From the NCBI RefSeq assembly GCF_005311025.1, contig NZ_CP031747.1, positions 2,540,954 through 2,604,953 of the forward strand: 64,000 nucleotides of DNA, given 5' to 3'. Within the stretch, counting starts at the first letter, position 1; each line of letters opens with the position of its first letter. The DNA is from Alcaligenes faecalis (GTDB lineage Bacteria; Pseudomonadota; Gammaproteobacteria; Burkholderiales; Burkholderiaceae_B). The position numbers and the translations under genes were made by a program. Of the stretch, positions 8,063-17,052 are shown piece after piece. The notes beneath the pieces are model-generated. The model was not told where the DNA came from. It ran no database searches and worked only from the letters and a program-made list of their open reading frames with translations.

Positions 8063-8698
8063 TTAAAGAGTATTAGCCTGGACCGTTAAAGAAGCTAACC
8101 ATTGGCTGACCTGCAAGGACAAGGCATCCGTGGCCTGCCCAAATGCTTCAACCACCTGTGGCACGGCCGTGCCGACAACATCCTGTTGAGCGACAAAGCG
8201 ACGGGTCTGAATCAACTGGCCCGAGCGCTGATCGCGCACTAACGCATCAAACTGAATCCGTACTCGTGGGGCGCCCTGAATATATTCGACCTGGAATGCT
8301 CCCAGCGTCCCGCCCACTTCCACATCAGCAATGACAGATTCGGTATCCAGCACAACCGCCCGGAACTGAGCCGAGTCACGCAAGGCATCGGCCAGTCGAT
8401 TACGCAACAAGGCGGGCACATCGTCACCCCAGCGTACGCCTTTGTAGGCACTTAGCTCGTTACCTTGAGGCAGAACCGTAATGCGCGAGCTGGCCAGCAG
8501 GCGCTCGGCGTGGGGCCGGTTCACCTGAATAATCAGACTCTTATGCGAAGCGGGCGCTTGCTGGGCCTTCAAACTGGTAGCGGGAAGCTGATAATACGTC
8601 AGGGATTCGGCCTGAGGCAGGACCGAGCAGGCGGTGGACAAGACGGCCAGACCGACTAGCGATACCTGCAAGAAACGACGCACAACAGTGGGCATCAT
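8063..8698 (-). CDS. ABC-type transport auxiliary lipoprotein (PqiC/DUF330-like)
   Basis: 211 aa lipoprotein. The signal peptide ends in a lipobox LSTAC with the lipidated Cys near residue 24, so it is likely outer-membrane anchored. The rest shows the DUF330 pattern: YYQLP, IIQVNRPHAERLLASSRI, WGDDVPALLRNRLADAL and an FVAQQDV segment. PqiC-type lipoproteins work with MCE proteins in moving lipids between membranes. The start overlaps the stop of the MCE gene (ATGA), showing tight coupling. Confidence 0.87.
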   Translation of the reverse strand: MMPTVVRRFLQVSLVGLAVLSTACSVLPQAESLTYYQLPATSLKAQQAPASHKSLIIQVNRPHAERLLASSRITVLPQGNELSAYKGVRWGDDVPALLRNRLADALRDSAQFRAVVLDTESVIADVEVGGTLGAFQVEYIQGAPRVRIQFDALVRDQRSGQLIQTRRFVAQQDVVGTAVPQVVEAFGQATDALSLQVSQWLASLTVQANTL

Positions 8699-9612
8699 GG
8701 TGTGAACTCCTGTAATTTGTCGCGACCCAAGAGGTAGCCGGCTGGATTATCTTCCAAACGGGAGGTGACGGCACGGAAACCGGCCAGCACCTGACGCAAT
8801 TCACGCAAGGCGGGTTCGATCTCGGTCAGACCCTGAGCACCCCGGCCAATAGCGGCCGAATTCTGCTCCAACAGCTTGTTCAAGCTTTGTGTGGCACGGC
8901 TGAAATCCTCCATGGATTTCTGGATGGCATTCATGGCTTGCGTACCCTGACGGTCTACCAGACCTTGTGTAGACGACAGCAGGGTGGTGGCTTGCTGGCT
9001 GGCCTGGGACAACTCCTTGACCAGGGATGGCACGCCTTCGCTAGCGGTCGAGAGCTGGCCCATCAAGGCTTCCAGCTTTTGCAAACTGGCGGACAGGGAC
9101 TTGGAGTTCTCGGACGACAAGAAGGTATTGGCGTTCTCCAGCAGCTTGGAAATTTGCGTCATCAACTCTTCACCACCGGCCATCAACTGGGCCAGAGGGG
9201 AAGGCGAAGCCACAATCATGGGCAGGTTATCGCCGGTGGCTTCCAGCAAGGGGCTGTTCGGTGTCCCCCCGCTAAGTTCGATCACGGATTGGCCGGTAAT
9301 GCCAGCCAGTGCCAGGCGAGCCTGGGTATCTTCGTGAATAGGGATGGCGGCCTGAATTGACACTTGCGCACGCACACGCTGCAAGTCGTTCGGGTCCAGG
9401 CGCAGCGAGCGCACCTCACCAACCCGCAAGCCGTTGTACTGCACGGCGCTGCCACGAGACAGACCACGCACACCTTCCAGAAAGACAATATCGTAATCGC
9501 GGGTCTCGGCATCTTGCCCCGCCTTGGCCAGCCAAAGCGAGAACAGGACAGCAGCCACAGCCACTACCAAGGTAAAGACCCCGATCAATACATGATGGGC
9601 ACGCGGTTCCAT
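8695..9612 (-). CDS. MCE-domain lipid-binding protein (MlaD-like)
   Basis: 305 aa. There is one N-terminal transmembrane helix (about residues 7-28), then a single MCE domain with VRGLSRGSAVQYNGLRVGEV and ITGQSVIELSG. A long, mostly helical and coiled-coil-prone C-terminal part follows. MCE proteins form hexameric rings that carry lipid through the periplasm. The start overlaps the ATPase gene stop by one base (TAATG). The extended C-terminus differs from the short E. coli MlaD. Confidence 0.9.
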   Translation of the reverse strand: MEPRAHHVLIGVFTLVVAVAAVLFSLWLAKAGQDAETRDYDIVFLEGVRGLSRGSAVQYNGLRVGEVRSLRLDPNDLQRVRAQVSIQAAIPIHEDTQARLALAGITGQSVIELSGGTPNSPLLEATGDNLPMIVASPSPLAQLMAGGEELMTQISKLLENANTFLSSENSKSLSASLQKLEALMGQLSTASEGVPSLVKELSQASQQATTLLSSTQGLVDRQGTQAMNAIQKSMEDFSRATQSLNKLLEQNSAAIGRGAQGLTEIEPALRELRQVLAGFRAVTSRLEDNPAGYLLGRDKLQEFTP

Positions 9613-10409
9613 TAACTATGCTCCTGACGACGGTTTTGGGCCTGTTCGGCGGCCCGTCCCCGTGGACCGTGGAAATACTCCCGGATCCAGTCGTTATCAA
9701 CTTGCTCTACGCGCGCCAATGTGTCGTTAACCAGCACACGCTTTTGCGCCAGCACGGCCACTCGATCACAAATGGTGTAGAGCGTATCCAGATCGTGTGT
9801 AACCAGAAACACGGTCAATCCCAGCGCATCGCGCAAGGTCAAAATAAGCTGGTCAAAATCCCCCGCACCGACCGGGTCCAGCCCGGCAGTGGGTTCGTCC
9901 AGAAACAGAATTTCCGGGTCCAGTGCCAGAGCACGTGCCAGAGCGGCACGCTTGATCATGCCACCGGACAGCTCTGCCGGATATTTGGTGGCCGCGTTGG
10001 CCGGCAAACCCGCCAGAGACATTTTCATGGCGGCGATATGTTCTGCAGAAGACCGGGACAAGCCAATATGCTCGATCAGGGGCATGGCAATGTTTTCCAC
10101 CACCGTCAGCGAGGAGAATAAAGCCCCTTGCTGGAACAGCACGCCTAAACGACGCTCCAGCCGCGAACGGGCTTCGGGCGACAACGTGCCTATTTCCTGA
10201 TCAAAAATGCGTACTGTACCGCCAGTAGGTGGGCGCAATCCCAGAATGGAGCGCAGCAGCACGGACTTGCCCGTGCCGGAGCCGCCCACCACGCCCACGA
10301 TTTCACCGGGATACACATCCATATCCAGATGCTCGTGCACGACGTGATCGCCAAAGCGATTGTCCAGGTCACGTACTTGAATAATGGGACGAGCGGTGGC
10401 CTCTACCAT
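9612..10409 (-). CDS. ABC transporter ATP-binding protein (MlaF-like)
   Basis: 265 aa ATPase. Walker A is GGSGTGKSVLLR, the Q-loop follows in LFQQGALF, the signature is AELSGGMIKRAALARALAL, Walker B is EILFLDEPTAGLDP and the switch His is in VTHDLDT. The SGGM signature variant is typical of the lipid-transport MlaF family. It couples ATP hydrolysis to the permease encoded directly upstream, whose stop it overlaps by seven bases. Confidence 0.93.
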   Translation of the reverse strand: MVEATARPIIQVRDLDNRFGDHVVHEHLDMDVYPGEIVGVVGGSGTGKSVLLRSILGLRPPTGGTVRIFDQEIGTLSPEARSRLERRLGVLFQQGALFSSLTVVENIAMPLIEHIGLSRSSAEHIAAMKMSLAGLPANAATKYPAELSGGMIKRAALARALALDPEILFLDEPTAGLDPVGAGDFDQLILTLRDALGLTVFLVTHDLDTLYTICDRVAVLAQKRVLVNDTLARVEQVDNDWIREYFHGPRGRAAEQAQNRRQEHS

Positions 10410-11539
10410 CCCATCTCCATGAAGAACAGCGCTGCCAGCGCATCAATCAGGATCACGATAAAGATGGACTGCACCACCGCCGAGGTCGTGTGTTCACCCA
10501 CGGACTGTGCGCTACCGGTCACCTTGAAGCCTTCCTGACAACCGATGACGGCAATCAAAAAGGCAAAGATCGGGGCCTTGGCCATACCCAGCACAAAGTG
10601 CCGCAAATCAATATCCTGATTGAAGATATTGATGAACATGGTGGGTGAAATATCCAGAATCAGGGCGCAGACCAACCCACCGCCAAAGATCCCGGCCACC
10701 ATCCCCACGAAAGTCAAAATAGGCATGGCCAGCAACATGGCCAGTACACGCGGAATGACCAGAATCAGCATGGGATTCAAGCCCTGGGCGCGCAAAGCGT
10801 CGATTTCCTCGTTCGCTTTCATGGAGCCGATCTGCGCGGTAAAGGCACTGGCGGTGCGGCCTGCCATCAGGATGGCGGTCAAGAGCACCGCAAATTCACG
10901 CAAAAAGGAAAAGCCGACCAGGTTTACGGTGTAAATGGTGGCACCAAAGTCCGCCAACACCGTCGCCCCCAGAAACGCGATCACTGCGCCCACCAGAAAA
11001 GTCAGCAAGGCCACAATAGGGACGGCGTTAAAGGCCGTCTCTTCCAGCTGCGCCACAATCGACGTAACGCGCCACTGGCTGGGCCGCAGCATGTTCAGAA
11101 TCAGGGTTTCCAGCGTCAGGCCGATAAAACCCAACAGCTCACGCACATTGCGCGAAATATGGACCATGGACAGGCCCACGCGTTCGAACAAATCTGTAAT
11201 GCCCCAACGCGCCGGAACCAACTGCTCATGGTCCATGCGGCTCATCGCCTTGGCAACGGTTTGCAATAGTTGATGGCGCTCTTTGGACAAGCCTTGCGCA
11301 CTGTCCAGCGCCGCCTGCACACGCTCGGCACCCAGCCATTCGCACAGAACTTGAGCTCCCGTGGTGTCCAAGGACTTCAGTTCGCTGAAATCCAAAGACC
11401 AACGGCCCTGCTTGTCACTGAGCGAGCGCAAACTGCTTTGCAGCGCTTCGTAGTGACGCAAGGACCAATCGCCTAGCAATTGCAGCTGGCCGGAGGAATC
11501 TGTACGAACATACAGAGGCACGGACGTATTCATGCGCAT
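10403..11539 (-). CDS. STAS-MlaE fusion permease of the lipid ABC transporter
   Basis: 378 aa. The N-terminal ~100 residues form a STAS/MlaB-like domain (LDFSELKSLDTTGAQVLCEWLG). The rest is an MlaE permease with LEETAFNAVPIVALLTFLVGAVIAF, REFAVLLTAILMAGRTASAFTAQ split by a loop, and NEEIDALRAQGLNPMLILVIPR. In E. coli MlaB and MlaE are separate; here they are fused. It is the first gene of a five-gene operon. The start could be residue 1 or the Met two codons later; neither has a strong ribosome site. Confidence 0.9.
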   Translation of the reverse strand: MRMNTSVPLYVRTDSSGQLQLLGDWSLRHYEALQSSLRSLSDKQGRWSLDFSELKSLDTTGAQVLCEWLGAERVQAALDSAQGLSKERHQLLQTVAKAMSRMDHEQLVPARWGITDLFERVGLSMVHISRNVRELLGFIGLTLETLILNMLRPSQWRVTSIVAQLEETAFNAVPIVALLTFLVGAVIAFLGATVLADFGATIYTVNLVGFSFLREFAVLLTAILMAGRTASAFTAQIGSMKANEEIDALRAQGLNPMLILVIPRVLAMLLAMPILTFVGMVAGIFGGGLVCALILDISPTMFINIFNQDIDLRHFVLGMAKAPIFAFLIAVIGCQEGFKVTGSAQSVGEHTTSAVVQSIFIVILIDALAALFFMEMGW

Positions 11540-11603
11540 AGTCTAATGGATTTGCTCTGAGAGCTTCCATAGCGCCGGCTACTTTTTCATGCTTTGTGGA
11601 CAA

Positions 11604-12422
11604 TTAAGCAGGCTGTAAGCAGGTCAAACAATCCGGCAACATTTCCGCTATATAAATACGCCCATCCAAACCGGCGGACAGGCCGTGCCCGTACACGCCT
11701 TGTACCCGGCAACGTCCCACCAAGGTGCCCGAATCCGGGTCGAACAAGGACAGGCTGGCCGTTTGATCACTAACTAACACCGCACCGTCTGTTTGCACAG
11801 CTACCGCCATGGGCTTGTGCATGGGGCGCAGCTCACCCAGATAACGGCCTTGCGCATCCAGATGCTGGACACGGTTGTTCTCCCGGTCAGCCACCCAGAC
11901 CGAGCCGTCGGCGGCACAGGCCAGCATATGGGGGGTGCTGAACTGCAAGGGACCAGCGCCCGGCGCGCCTAATGCCGCCAGCCATTGGCGTTGCGGGTCA
12001 AAGCGATGGACCACCGTATTGCCGTAGCCATCGGTGACCCATAAGCCCCCGTCGGCACACTCGACCGCATGCGTGGGATGGTTGAAAGGCTCTTGCCAGC
12101 GAGGCTGCTCGGGTTTGCCCAAACGCCATTGCTCATTGCCTTGGGCGTCCAGCGCCAGAACCTGATGCCCGTCCAGATCCGTGACCAGCACCCCACCTTG
12201 CGGCCGGGCGCTGATATGGTGCGGACACAGAATTTCCTCCAGGGACCAGCGCGCCGACACCTGCCCATCCGGAGCAAGCACCAGCACGCAGGCCGGGCGA
12301 CGCAGCAAGGCGGCGATGCGCCCATCAGCCAGCACCGCCACACTGGTGATGCTGCTGATGTCCGCCTGAGTCCAGGCGCGCTCTACCTTGTAGCGCTGAG
12401 AACCCAGAGTTACGTAAGCCAT
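11604..12422 (-). CDS. NHL-repeat beta-propeller protein
   Basis: About 272 aa built of repeated beta-propeller blades: ITSVAVLADGRIAALL, PHHISARPQGGVLVTDLDGHQVLAL, PTHAVECADGGLWVTDGYGN, PHMLACAADGSVWVADRENNRVQHL. There is no signal peptide. The blade HxVxV..G.VWVTD..N..V resembles NHL proteins and peptidyl-amidoglycolate lyases; function unknown. The start at 12422 has GGGAG six bases upstream; an ATG two codons earlier abuts that box. It begins about 18 bases after the TRAP large permease gene, so it is probably part of that operon. Confidence 0.8.
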   Translation of the reverse strand: MAYVTLGSQRYKVERAWTQADISSITSVAVLADGRIAALLRRPACVLVLAPDGQVSARWSLEEILCPHHISARPQGGVLVTDLDGHQVLALDAQGNEQWRLGKPEQPRWQEPFNHPTHAVECADGGLWVTDGYGNTVVHRFDPQRQWLAALGAPGAGPLQFSTPHMLACAADGSVWVADRENNRVQHLDAQGRYLGELRPMHKPMAVAVQTDGAVLVSDQTASLSLFDPDSGTLVGRCRVQGVYGHGLSAGLDGRIYIAEMLPDCLTCLQPA

Positions 12423-12440
12423 TGCCATCTCCCATCCCCC

Positions 12441-13736
12441 TTACATGGCGTTGGGCAAGACCATGACGATTTGCGGGAATATCGTCACAATCACCGTGGC
12501 CAGAACCAGCACCAGGAAGAAGGGGAAGGCCATGCGCACCAGCTCGAACAAGTTGCGCCCGGTAATGCCCTGAATCACGAACAAGTTAAAGCCGATAGGC
12601 GGGGTGATCTGCGCCATCTCCACTGTCAAGATCAGGTAAATACCAAACCAGATTGGATCAATACCCGCAGCGATCACGGCAGGCAGCAAGACCGATGTGG
12701 TCAAGACCACAATCGAGATGCCATCCAGGAATGCCCCCAGAATGATGAAGAACACCGTCAGCACTGCAATCAGCGCGTACTGGCTCAGACCCAGGGAGCC
12801 GATCCAGGCGGCCAGATTCGCAGGCAGTCCGGTAAAGCTCATGGCACTGGTCAGGTAAGCGGCGCCGATCAGGATGAAAGAAATCATGCAGGAGGTCCGT
12901 GCCGCCCCCAGCAAACTCTCCACAAAATTCTTCCAGTTAAGCGATCGTCCAAACGCAGCGATGACCAAAGAGCCGATCACACCCAGCACCGCGGCTTCGG
13001 TGGCGGTGGCGATACCGCCGTAGATAGAGCCGATCACCGCCATAATCAGCAGCACCACGGGCAAGAGCAAGCGCAGACGGCGAATTTTCTCGCCCCAGGT
13101 CAAGGTTTCGACATCAGCAGGCACACGGTCCGGGTGACGCAAGGACCAGATCGCGATGTACAGCGAGAACAGGCACATCAGCATGATGCCGGGCAGCACC
13201 CCCGCCACAAACAGGCGAATGATGGAAACCTGAGCAGCAACGGCATACACAATCATCACAATGGACGGTGGAATCAGCAGGCCCAAGGTCCCTGCTCCGG
13301 CCAGGGAGCCAATGCTGATGCTGTCGTCATAGCCACGCGCTTTCAGCTCGGGCAAGGAGATGCGCCCGATGGTCGCCGCCGTTGCCGCCGAGGAACCACT
13401 GACCGCGGCAAAGATACCGCAACCAAACGTGTTCACGTGCACCAGTCGCCCAGGCAAACGCTGTACCCACGGCCCCAGGCCGCTGAACATGTCTTCAGCC
13501 AACCGCGTTCGATACAGAATTTCCCCCATCCAGATAAACAGGGGCAAGGCCGTCAAGGCCCAGCTGGCCGAAGAGTCCCAGGCCTTGGTGGCAAAAATAA
13601 TGCCTGCAGGCGCGTCGGCATACAGAAAGATAGACAAAATACCGCAAGCGATCAGAACCAGCGCCACCCACACGCCACTGGCCAGCAAGGCAAGCAGAAC
13701 AACAAACAGCACTATTGCCTGAGATAAATCAGCCAT
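12441..13736 (-). CDS. TRAP transporter large permease, DctM type (system 2)
   Basis: 431 aa polytopic DctM protein. It shows LFIWMGEILYRTRLAEDMFSG, the FAAVSGSSAATAATIGRISLPELK segment with its conserved Gly/Ser run, and GTLGLLIPPSIVMIVYAV. It starts inside the last codons of the DctQ gene (8-base overlap), so the permeases are coupled. Its partner genes are the DctQ and DctP just upstream; an NHL protein follows. Confidence 0.92.
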   Translation of the reverse strand: MADLSQAIVLFVVLLALLASGVWVALVLIACGILSIFLYADAPAGIIFATKAWDSSASWALTALPLFIWMGEILYRTRLAEDMFSGLGPWVQRLPGRLVHVNTFGCGIFAAVSGSSAATAATIGRISLPELKARGYDDSISIGSLAGAGTLGLLIPPSIVMIVYAVAAQVSIIRLFVAGVLPGIMLMCLFSLYIAIWSLRHPDRVPADVETLTWGEKIRRLRLLLPVVLLIMAVIGSIYGGIATATEAAVLGVIGSLVIAAFGRSLNWKNFVESLLGAARTSCMISFILIGAAYLTSAMSFTGLPANLAAWIGSLGLSQYALIAVLTVFFIILGAFLDGISIVVLTTSVLLPAVIAAGIDPIWFGIYLILTVEMAQITPPIGFNLFVIQGITGRNLFELVRMAFPFFLVLVLATVIVTIFPQIVMVLPNAM

Positions 13737-14220
13737 GTTCAGTTGCCTCCAGTGTTTGACCTTGCGCCGCGTGCAGCAAGCGCCGCAACAGCATCAGGGT
13801 CAACAATCCCAGACCAATCGGCATACCCAGTTGCGGAATCCACAGCGGTACCGCCACCATGCCCTGTGCCACTTCCTTGTAGATAAAGGACTCATAAACA
13901 AAATGAGCCGTCTCCCAAGTGCACCAGGCGGCCAGCACCAGACCAATCGTGGTGGCCAGCAGCTCGTACGGGCGATGCAAACGCTCGGGAATCACCTGCA
14001 GCAAAAGCGTGACGCGGATATGATCCCCGCGCAACATGGCATAAGGCAGTGCCAGGAAAATAGACGCCGTCATAAACCAGCCCGCAAAGTCATCCGAGGC
14101 GGGTATTTGCATGGAAAACAGGCGCGCCACAATCTGCGCAGTCACCACAACCCCGATCAAACACAGGAAGAATGCGGCCAGTGCGCCGCAGACTCTGGCC
14201 ATACGCTCCAGAACGATCAT
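13729..14220 (-). CDS. TRAP transporter small permease, DctQ type (system 2)
   Basis: 163 aa membrane protein with four hydrophobic segments and the DctQ-typical MLRGDHIRVTLLLQVIPE between helices 2 and 3. It lies between DctP and DctM genes of the same system, with 15 bases to the DctP stop. An AAGGGG box precedes the ATG. Confidence 0.9.
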   Translation of the reverse strand: MIVLERMARVCGALAAFFLCLIGVVVTAQIVARLFSMQIPASDDFAGWFMTASIFLALPYAMLRGDHIRVTLLLQVIPERLHRPYELLATTIGLVLAAWCTWETAHFVYESFIYKEVAQGMVAVPLWIPQLGMPIGLGLLTLMLLRRLLHAAQGQTLEATEHG

Positions 14221-14235
14221 GGACGCACCCCTTGC

Positions 14236-15204
14236 TTATGGTTGACGGTAAGCGTCAAGCAGCTTCTGACCATCGGCACCGGCTTTCTTCAGCCACTCTT
14301 CGGTCATGGTTTGACCAATCGCGTGCATTTCGCTGGACAGTTTTTCGCTGAGATTACCCACTACCATGCCTTTATCCGCCATGGTTTGCGTCAACTTGGA
14401 CGTTTGCTCGCGCGACATGGCCCAACCCCGTTCCTCGGCACGTGCACCCGCATCCAGCACGGCTTTTTGCACAGTTTCAGGCAGGCGCTGGAAGGCGCGC
14501 TTATTGATGATCACAAAGCTTTGTGGAATGAAGACCTGGGCGTCGTAGTAATACTTCACGTAGTCCCAAGCCTGCGAATCCACCCCGGTTGCGGGCGAAG
14601 TCAGCATGGCATCAATAATGCCGGTAGAAAACGCCTGGGGCACTTCGGGTGTTTGCACCGTGGTGGGCACTGCTCCCATCAAGGAAACCAGGCGGCTTGT
14701 AGCGGGGCTGTAGGCACGGAAACGGACACCGGCCAGATCAGACAGCTGTTCCACCGGCTTTTTGGTGTAAATGCCTTGCGGTGGCCAGGGCGAACCATAG
14801 ACCAGGACGATGCCCTGCTTGTCCAGACGCTCGGCCAGGAAGGGGCGAGTGGCTTTCCACAGTTTTTCCGACTGATCGAAGGACGAGGCCAGGAACGGCA
14901 CACTATCGACCTCGAACAAAGGATCTTCGTTGCCAATGGCCGCCACCAGCATTTCACCAGCCTGGACCACACCTTGCTGTACACCGCGCTTGACCTCGGG
15001 GCGCTTGAGCAGCACCGAGTTCGATTGCACGTTGATATTCAGTTCCCCGTTGGTGGCCGCCTTGATGTCTGCCGCAAACTCACGCGCGTTTTGCGTCAGG
15101 AAGTTGCTATCAGGCTGCTCGGTACTCATGTTCCAGTTGGTCGCCGCCTGCGCGGTGCCAGCCAGCGCCAGAACGCAAGCCATGGAAAGTAGTTTTTTGA
15201 TCAT
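14236..15204 (-). CDS. TRAP transporter substrate-binding protein, DctP type (system 2)
   Basis: 322 aa. Sec signal peptide MIKKLLSMACVLALAGTAQA, then a DctP fold with GELNINVQSNS, the ligand-arginine segment LAGVRFRAYSP, and AFSTGIIDAMLTSPATGVDS. The start at 15204 has GGGAG nine bases upstream and gives a clean signal peptide; the longer in-frame reading does not. The conserved Arg is present, in keeping with a carboxylate substrate. Confidence 0.92.
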   Translation of the reverse strand: MIKKLLSMACVLALAGTAQAATNWNMSTEQPDSNFLTQNAREFAADIKAATNGELNINVQSNSVLLKRPEVKRGVQQGVVQAGEMLVAAIGNEDPLFEVDSVPFLASSFDQSEKLWKATRPFLAERLDKQGIVLVYGSPWPPQGIYTKKPVEQLSDLAGVRFRAYSPATSRLVSLMGAVPTTVQTPEVPQAFSTGIIDAMLTSPATGVDSQAWDYVKYYYDAQVFIPQSFVIINKRAFQRLPETVQKAVLDAGARAEERGWAMSREQTSKLTQTMADKGMVVGNLSEKLSSEMHAIGQTMTEEWLKKAGADGQKLLDAYRQP

Positions 15205-15241
15205 GATGTCGCTTCTCCCAAGAATTGAGGTGATGGCCGCC

Positions 15242-15916
15242 TTATGAGCGGCTTGCATTCAGATCCCGTGACTGCAGATCCCACAACAAAGAAAACTCGG
15301 ATACATCGTTGGTCGCCACCCCCAGATCCTGCTGCAAACGGGCAGCCAGGGTACGAGCAGCATTCAAGGTGGTCAGATCCGCCACCAGGTAGGGGTCCAG
15401 GCTGCGCTGCTGCGTATCCTCGGACGGCAAAGGGGTCGAAAGCTCAGGGTCTGGCGTCAGCACACGCAAGGCCAGCAGGCCATCGGTTTGCTCCAGATAG
15501 GCTGAACTCTGAGCTGCCAGCACATCCAGTTGTGCTGCCTCCGGCAAACGCACCAGCAAGACCACGGCCCCGGTGCCAACCCCTCCCAGCAAGGACACCG
15601 CCATCACGCGCCGCTGGGTATTACTCATGCGGGCAAAGTTGGTATTGGACCAATCCGTTTGCTGCTCAAAGGCCTTCTTGTATTCTGCCGTCCCAAAAAC
15701 CCGCAGGGACTCGGTGCGATACAAGGCCAGATACTTGCGCCCGGCGCCTTGGCGCACATAACGGCGCGACCATTGAAAACCCGGTATGGCAGCGCGTTCA
15801 GCCATGTGCTCGCGCTCATACCATTGATTGAAATCCTGCTCATGCTCTGGGGCGATGTCTGTCCAGATGAACAGTTCCCCCGGCGCATCACGATCAGTGC
15901 GAAAAGTAGCAGACAC
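15242..15916 (-). CDS. Conserved protein of unknown function, possible dimeric alpha-beta barrel
   Basis: 224 aa soluble protein starting with GTG, preceded by GGGAGG. The N-terminal half (GELFIWTDIAPEHEQDFNQWYEREHMAER, a run split here by no gap) resembles the DUF4286/EthD-like dimeric alpha-beta barrel style with a conserved WY..EH. The second half looks like a degenerate copy. I cannot assign a reaction. It lies 37 bases upstream of the TRAP system 2 binding protein and downstream of a LysR gene, so it may act on the imported compound. Confidence 0.7.
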   Translation of the reverse strand: MSATFRTDRDAPGELFIWTDIAPEHEQDFNQWYEREHMAERAAIPGFQWSRRYVRQGAGRKYLALYRTESLRVFGTAEYKKAFEQQTDWSNTNFARMSNTQRRVMAVSLLGGVGTGAVVLLVRLPEAAQLDVLAAQSSAYLEQTDGLLALRVLTPDPELSTPLPSEDTQQRSLDPYLVADLTTLNAARTLAARLQQDLGVATNDVSEFSLLWDLQSRDLNASRS

Positions 15917-16113
15917 GACAGCCCTCCCGAATCAAGGTCATTGCACACTCTTTGTGGGAGTGTCCAACGGCTGCCAAGCAGATTCCAAACGGTTTATTTC
16001 AGCCTGGGGCAATAAGAAAAAGCGATCAGATCAAGCGAATGGCGCGGTATATAGATTATCAAGCAAGCCCACGCTCAGTACACATGCGCAGGCAAGGGGA
16101 AAACCCTCAAAGG

Positions 16114-17052
16114 CTAAATCGCGAAGACACGCGTGTCTGGCGGGGGTAAAGCCAGGCCAGGATGCTGGGCAGCAAAATGGTGCATGCGCTCCAGCGCCAC
16201 GCCAATCACCGCTTGAGCGGTCTGCGTTAAAGGGTCGGGCCGCCAACTGGCAACCAGGCGCAAATCAGGCAAGGCATGTTCGCAAACAATTTCCTGGTAC
16301 AGACCGCTGTCCAGCTGACGGCTGACTGCCGCCAGGGGCAAGGTGGCAATGCAAGGCTGGGCTTCGATCAATTGCGTGCTGGCGGCAATTGAAGAAACGT
16401 AGTGAATCCGGGCCTGATCCACAGGCAAGGGCTCAAGCAGCTGCACCAAGGCCAGATGCGGCTGGGAACCACGAGGGAAGGTCACCAAAGGCCAGCGTTG
16501 CACCAGCTCCTGCAAACCGCTGCGTACCGGCATGGACTCATCGGCCATGCATACCCAGCCCATGCGCATGGAGCCCATGGGCAAGTTGCGTATGCCGTCC
16601 CCCATGATGGGGTCGGTCTGCAAGGCCACATCAATGGTGCCGCGCTTGAGCAAATCATGAAGGCGCAAGGTGGACTCGGCGGTCAGCTCAATTTCCAGTT
16701 CGGGGTAGAGCGCATGCAGCTGACGAATCAAATCCTTGAACCAGGTATGCACAATGGACTCGACCACGCCCAGGCGCACCCGTCCACTCAAGCGGCTGGA
16801 GCCTGCCAGTGCTTCACGCAAATCGTGTTCCATGCCCAGCATCTGCTCGGCGTACTGCATCAATTTTCGACCTGCGGGAGTCAGGCGCAGATCGCGGTGG
16901 CCCCGCTCGAACAGGGTTTTCTGGAACTCGGCTTCCAGGGCTGCAATCCGCCCCGACACGGCGGCTTGTGTCAGATGCTGCTTGTTCGCTGCCGCACGGA
17001 AACTACCCAAACGGGCAATCCAGATAAAGGTTTCTAAAAAGCGGATATTCAT
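16114..17052 (-). CDS. LysR-family transcriptional regulator
   Basis: 312 aa. N-terminal winged helix-turn-helix (MNIRFLETFIWIARLGSFRA, then AAVSGRIAALEAEFQKTLFER) and a C-terminal effector-binding domain with a periplasmic-binding-protein fold. It is transcribed toward the unknown 224-aa gene and TRAP system 2, so it may control them. Its ATG overlaps the stop of the 2'-5' RNA ligase gene (ATGA). The ligand is unknown. Confidence 0.9.
   Translation of the reverse strand: MNIRFLETFIWIARLGSFRAAANKQHLTQAAVSGRIAALEAEFQKTLFERGHRDLRLTPAGRKLMQYAEQMLGMEHDLREALAGSSRLSGRVRLGVVESIVHTWFKDLIRQLHALYPELEIELTAESTLRLHDLLKRGTIDVALQTDPIMGDGIRNLPMGSMRMGWVCMADESMPVRSGLQELVQRWPLVTFPRGSQPHLALVQLLEPLPVDQARIHYVSSIAASTQLIEAQPCIATLPLAAVSRQLDSGLYQEIVCEHALPDLRLVASWRPDPLTQTAQAVIGVALERMHHFAAQHPGLALPPPDTRVFAI

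Noticed and set aside
12069-13727. 552-aa plus-strand frame across the NHL and DctM genes
   Set aside because: Gln/His/Arg-rich composition is that of the complement of a membrane protein gene.
13735-15192. 485-aa plus-strand frame across DctQ and DctP of system 2
   Set aside because: Same reason; the minus-strand genes are clear TRAP subunits.
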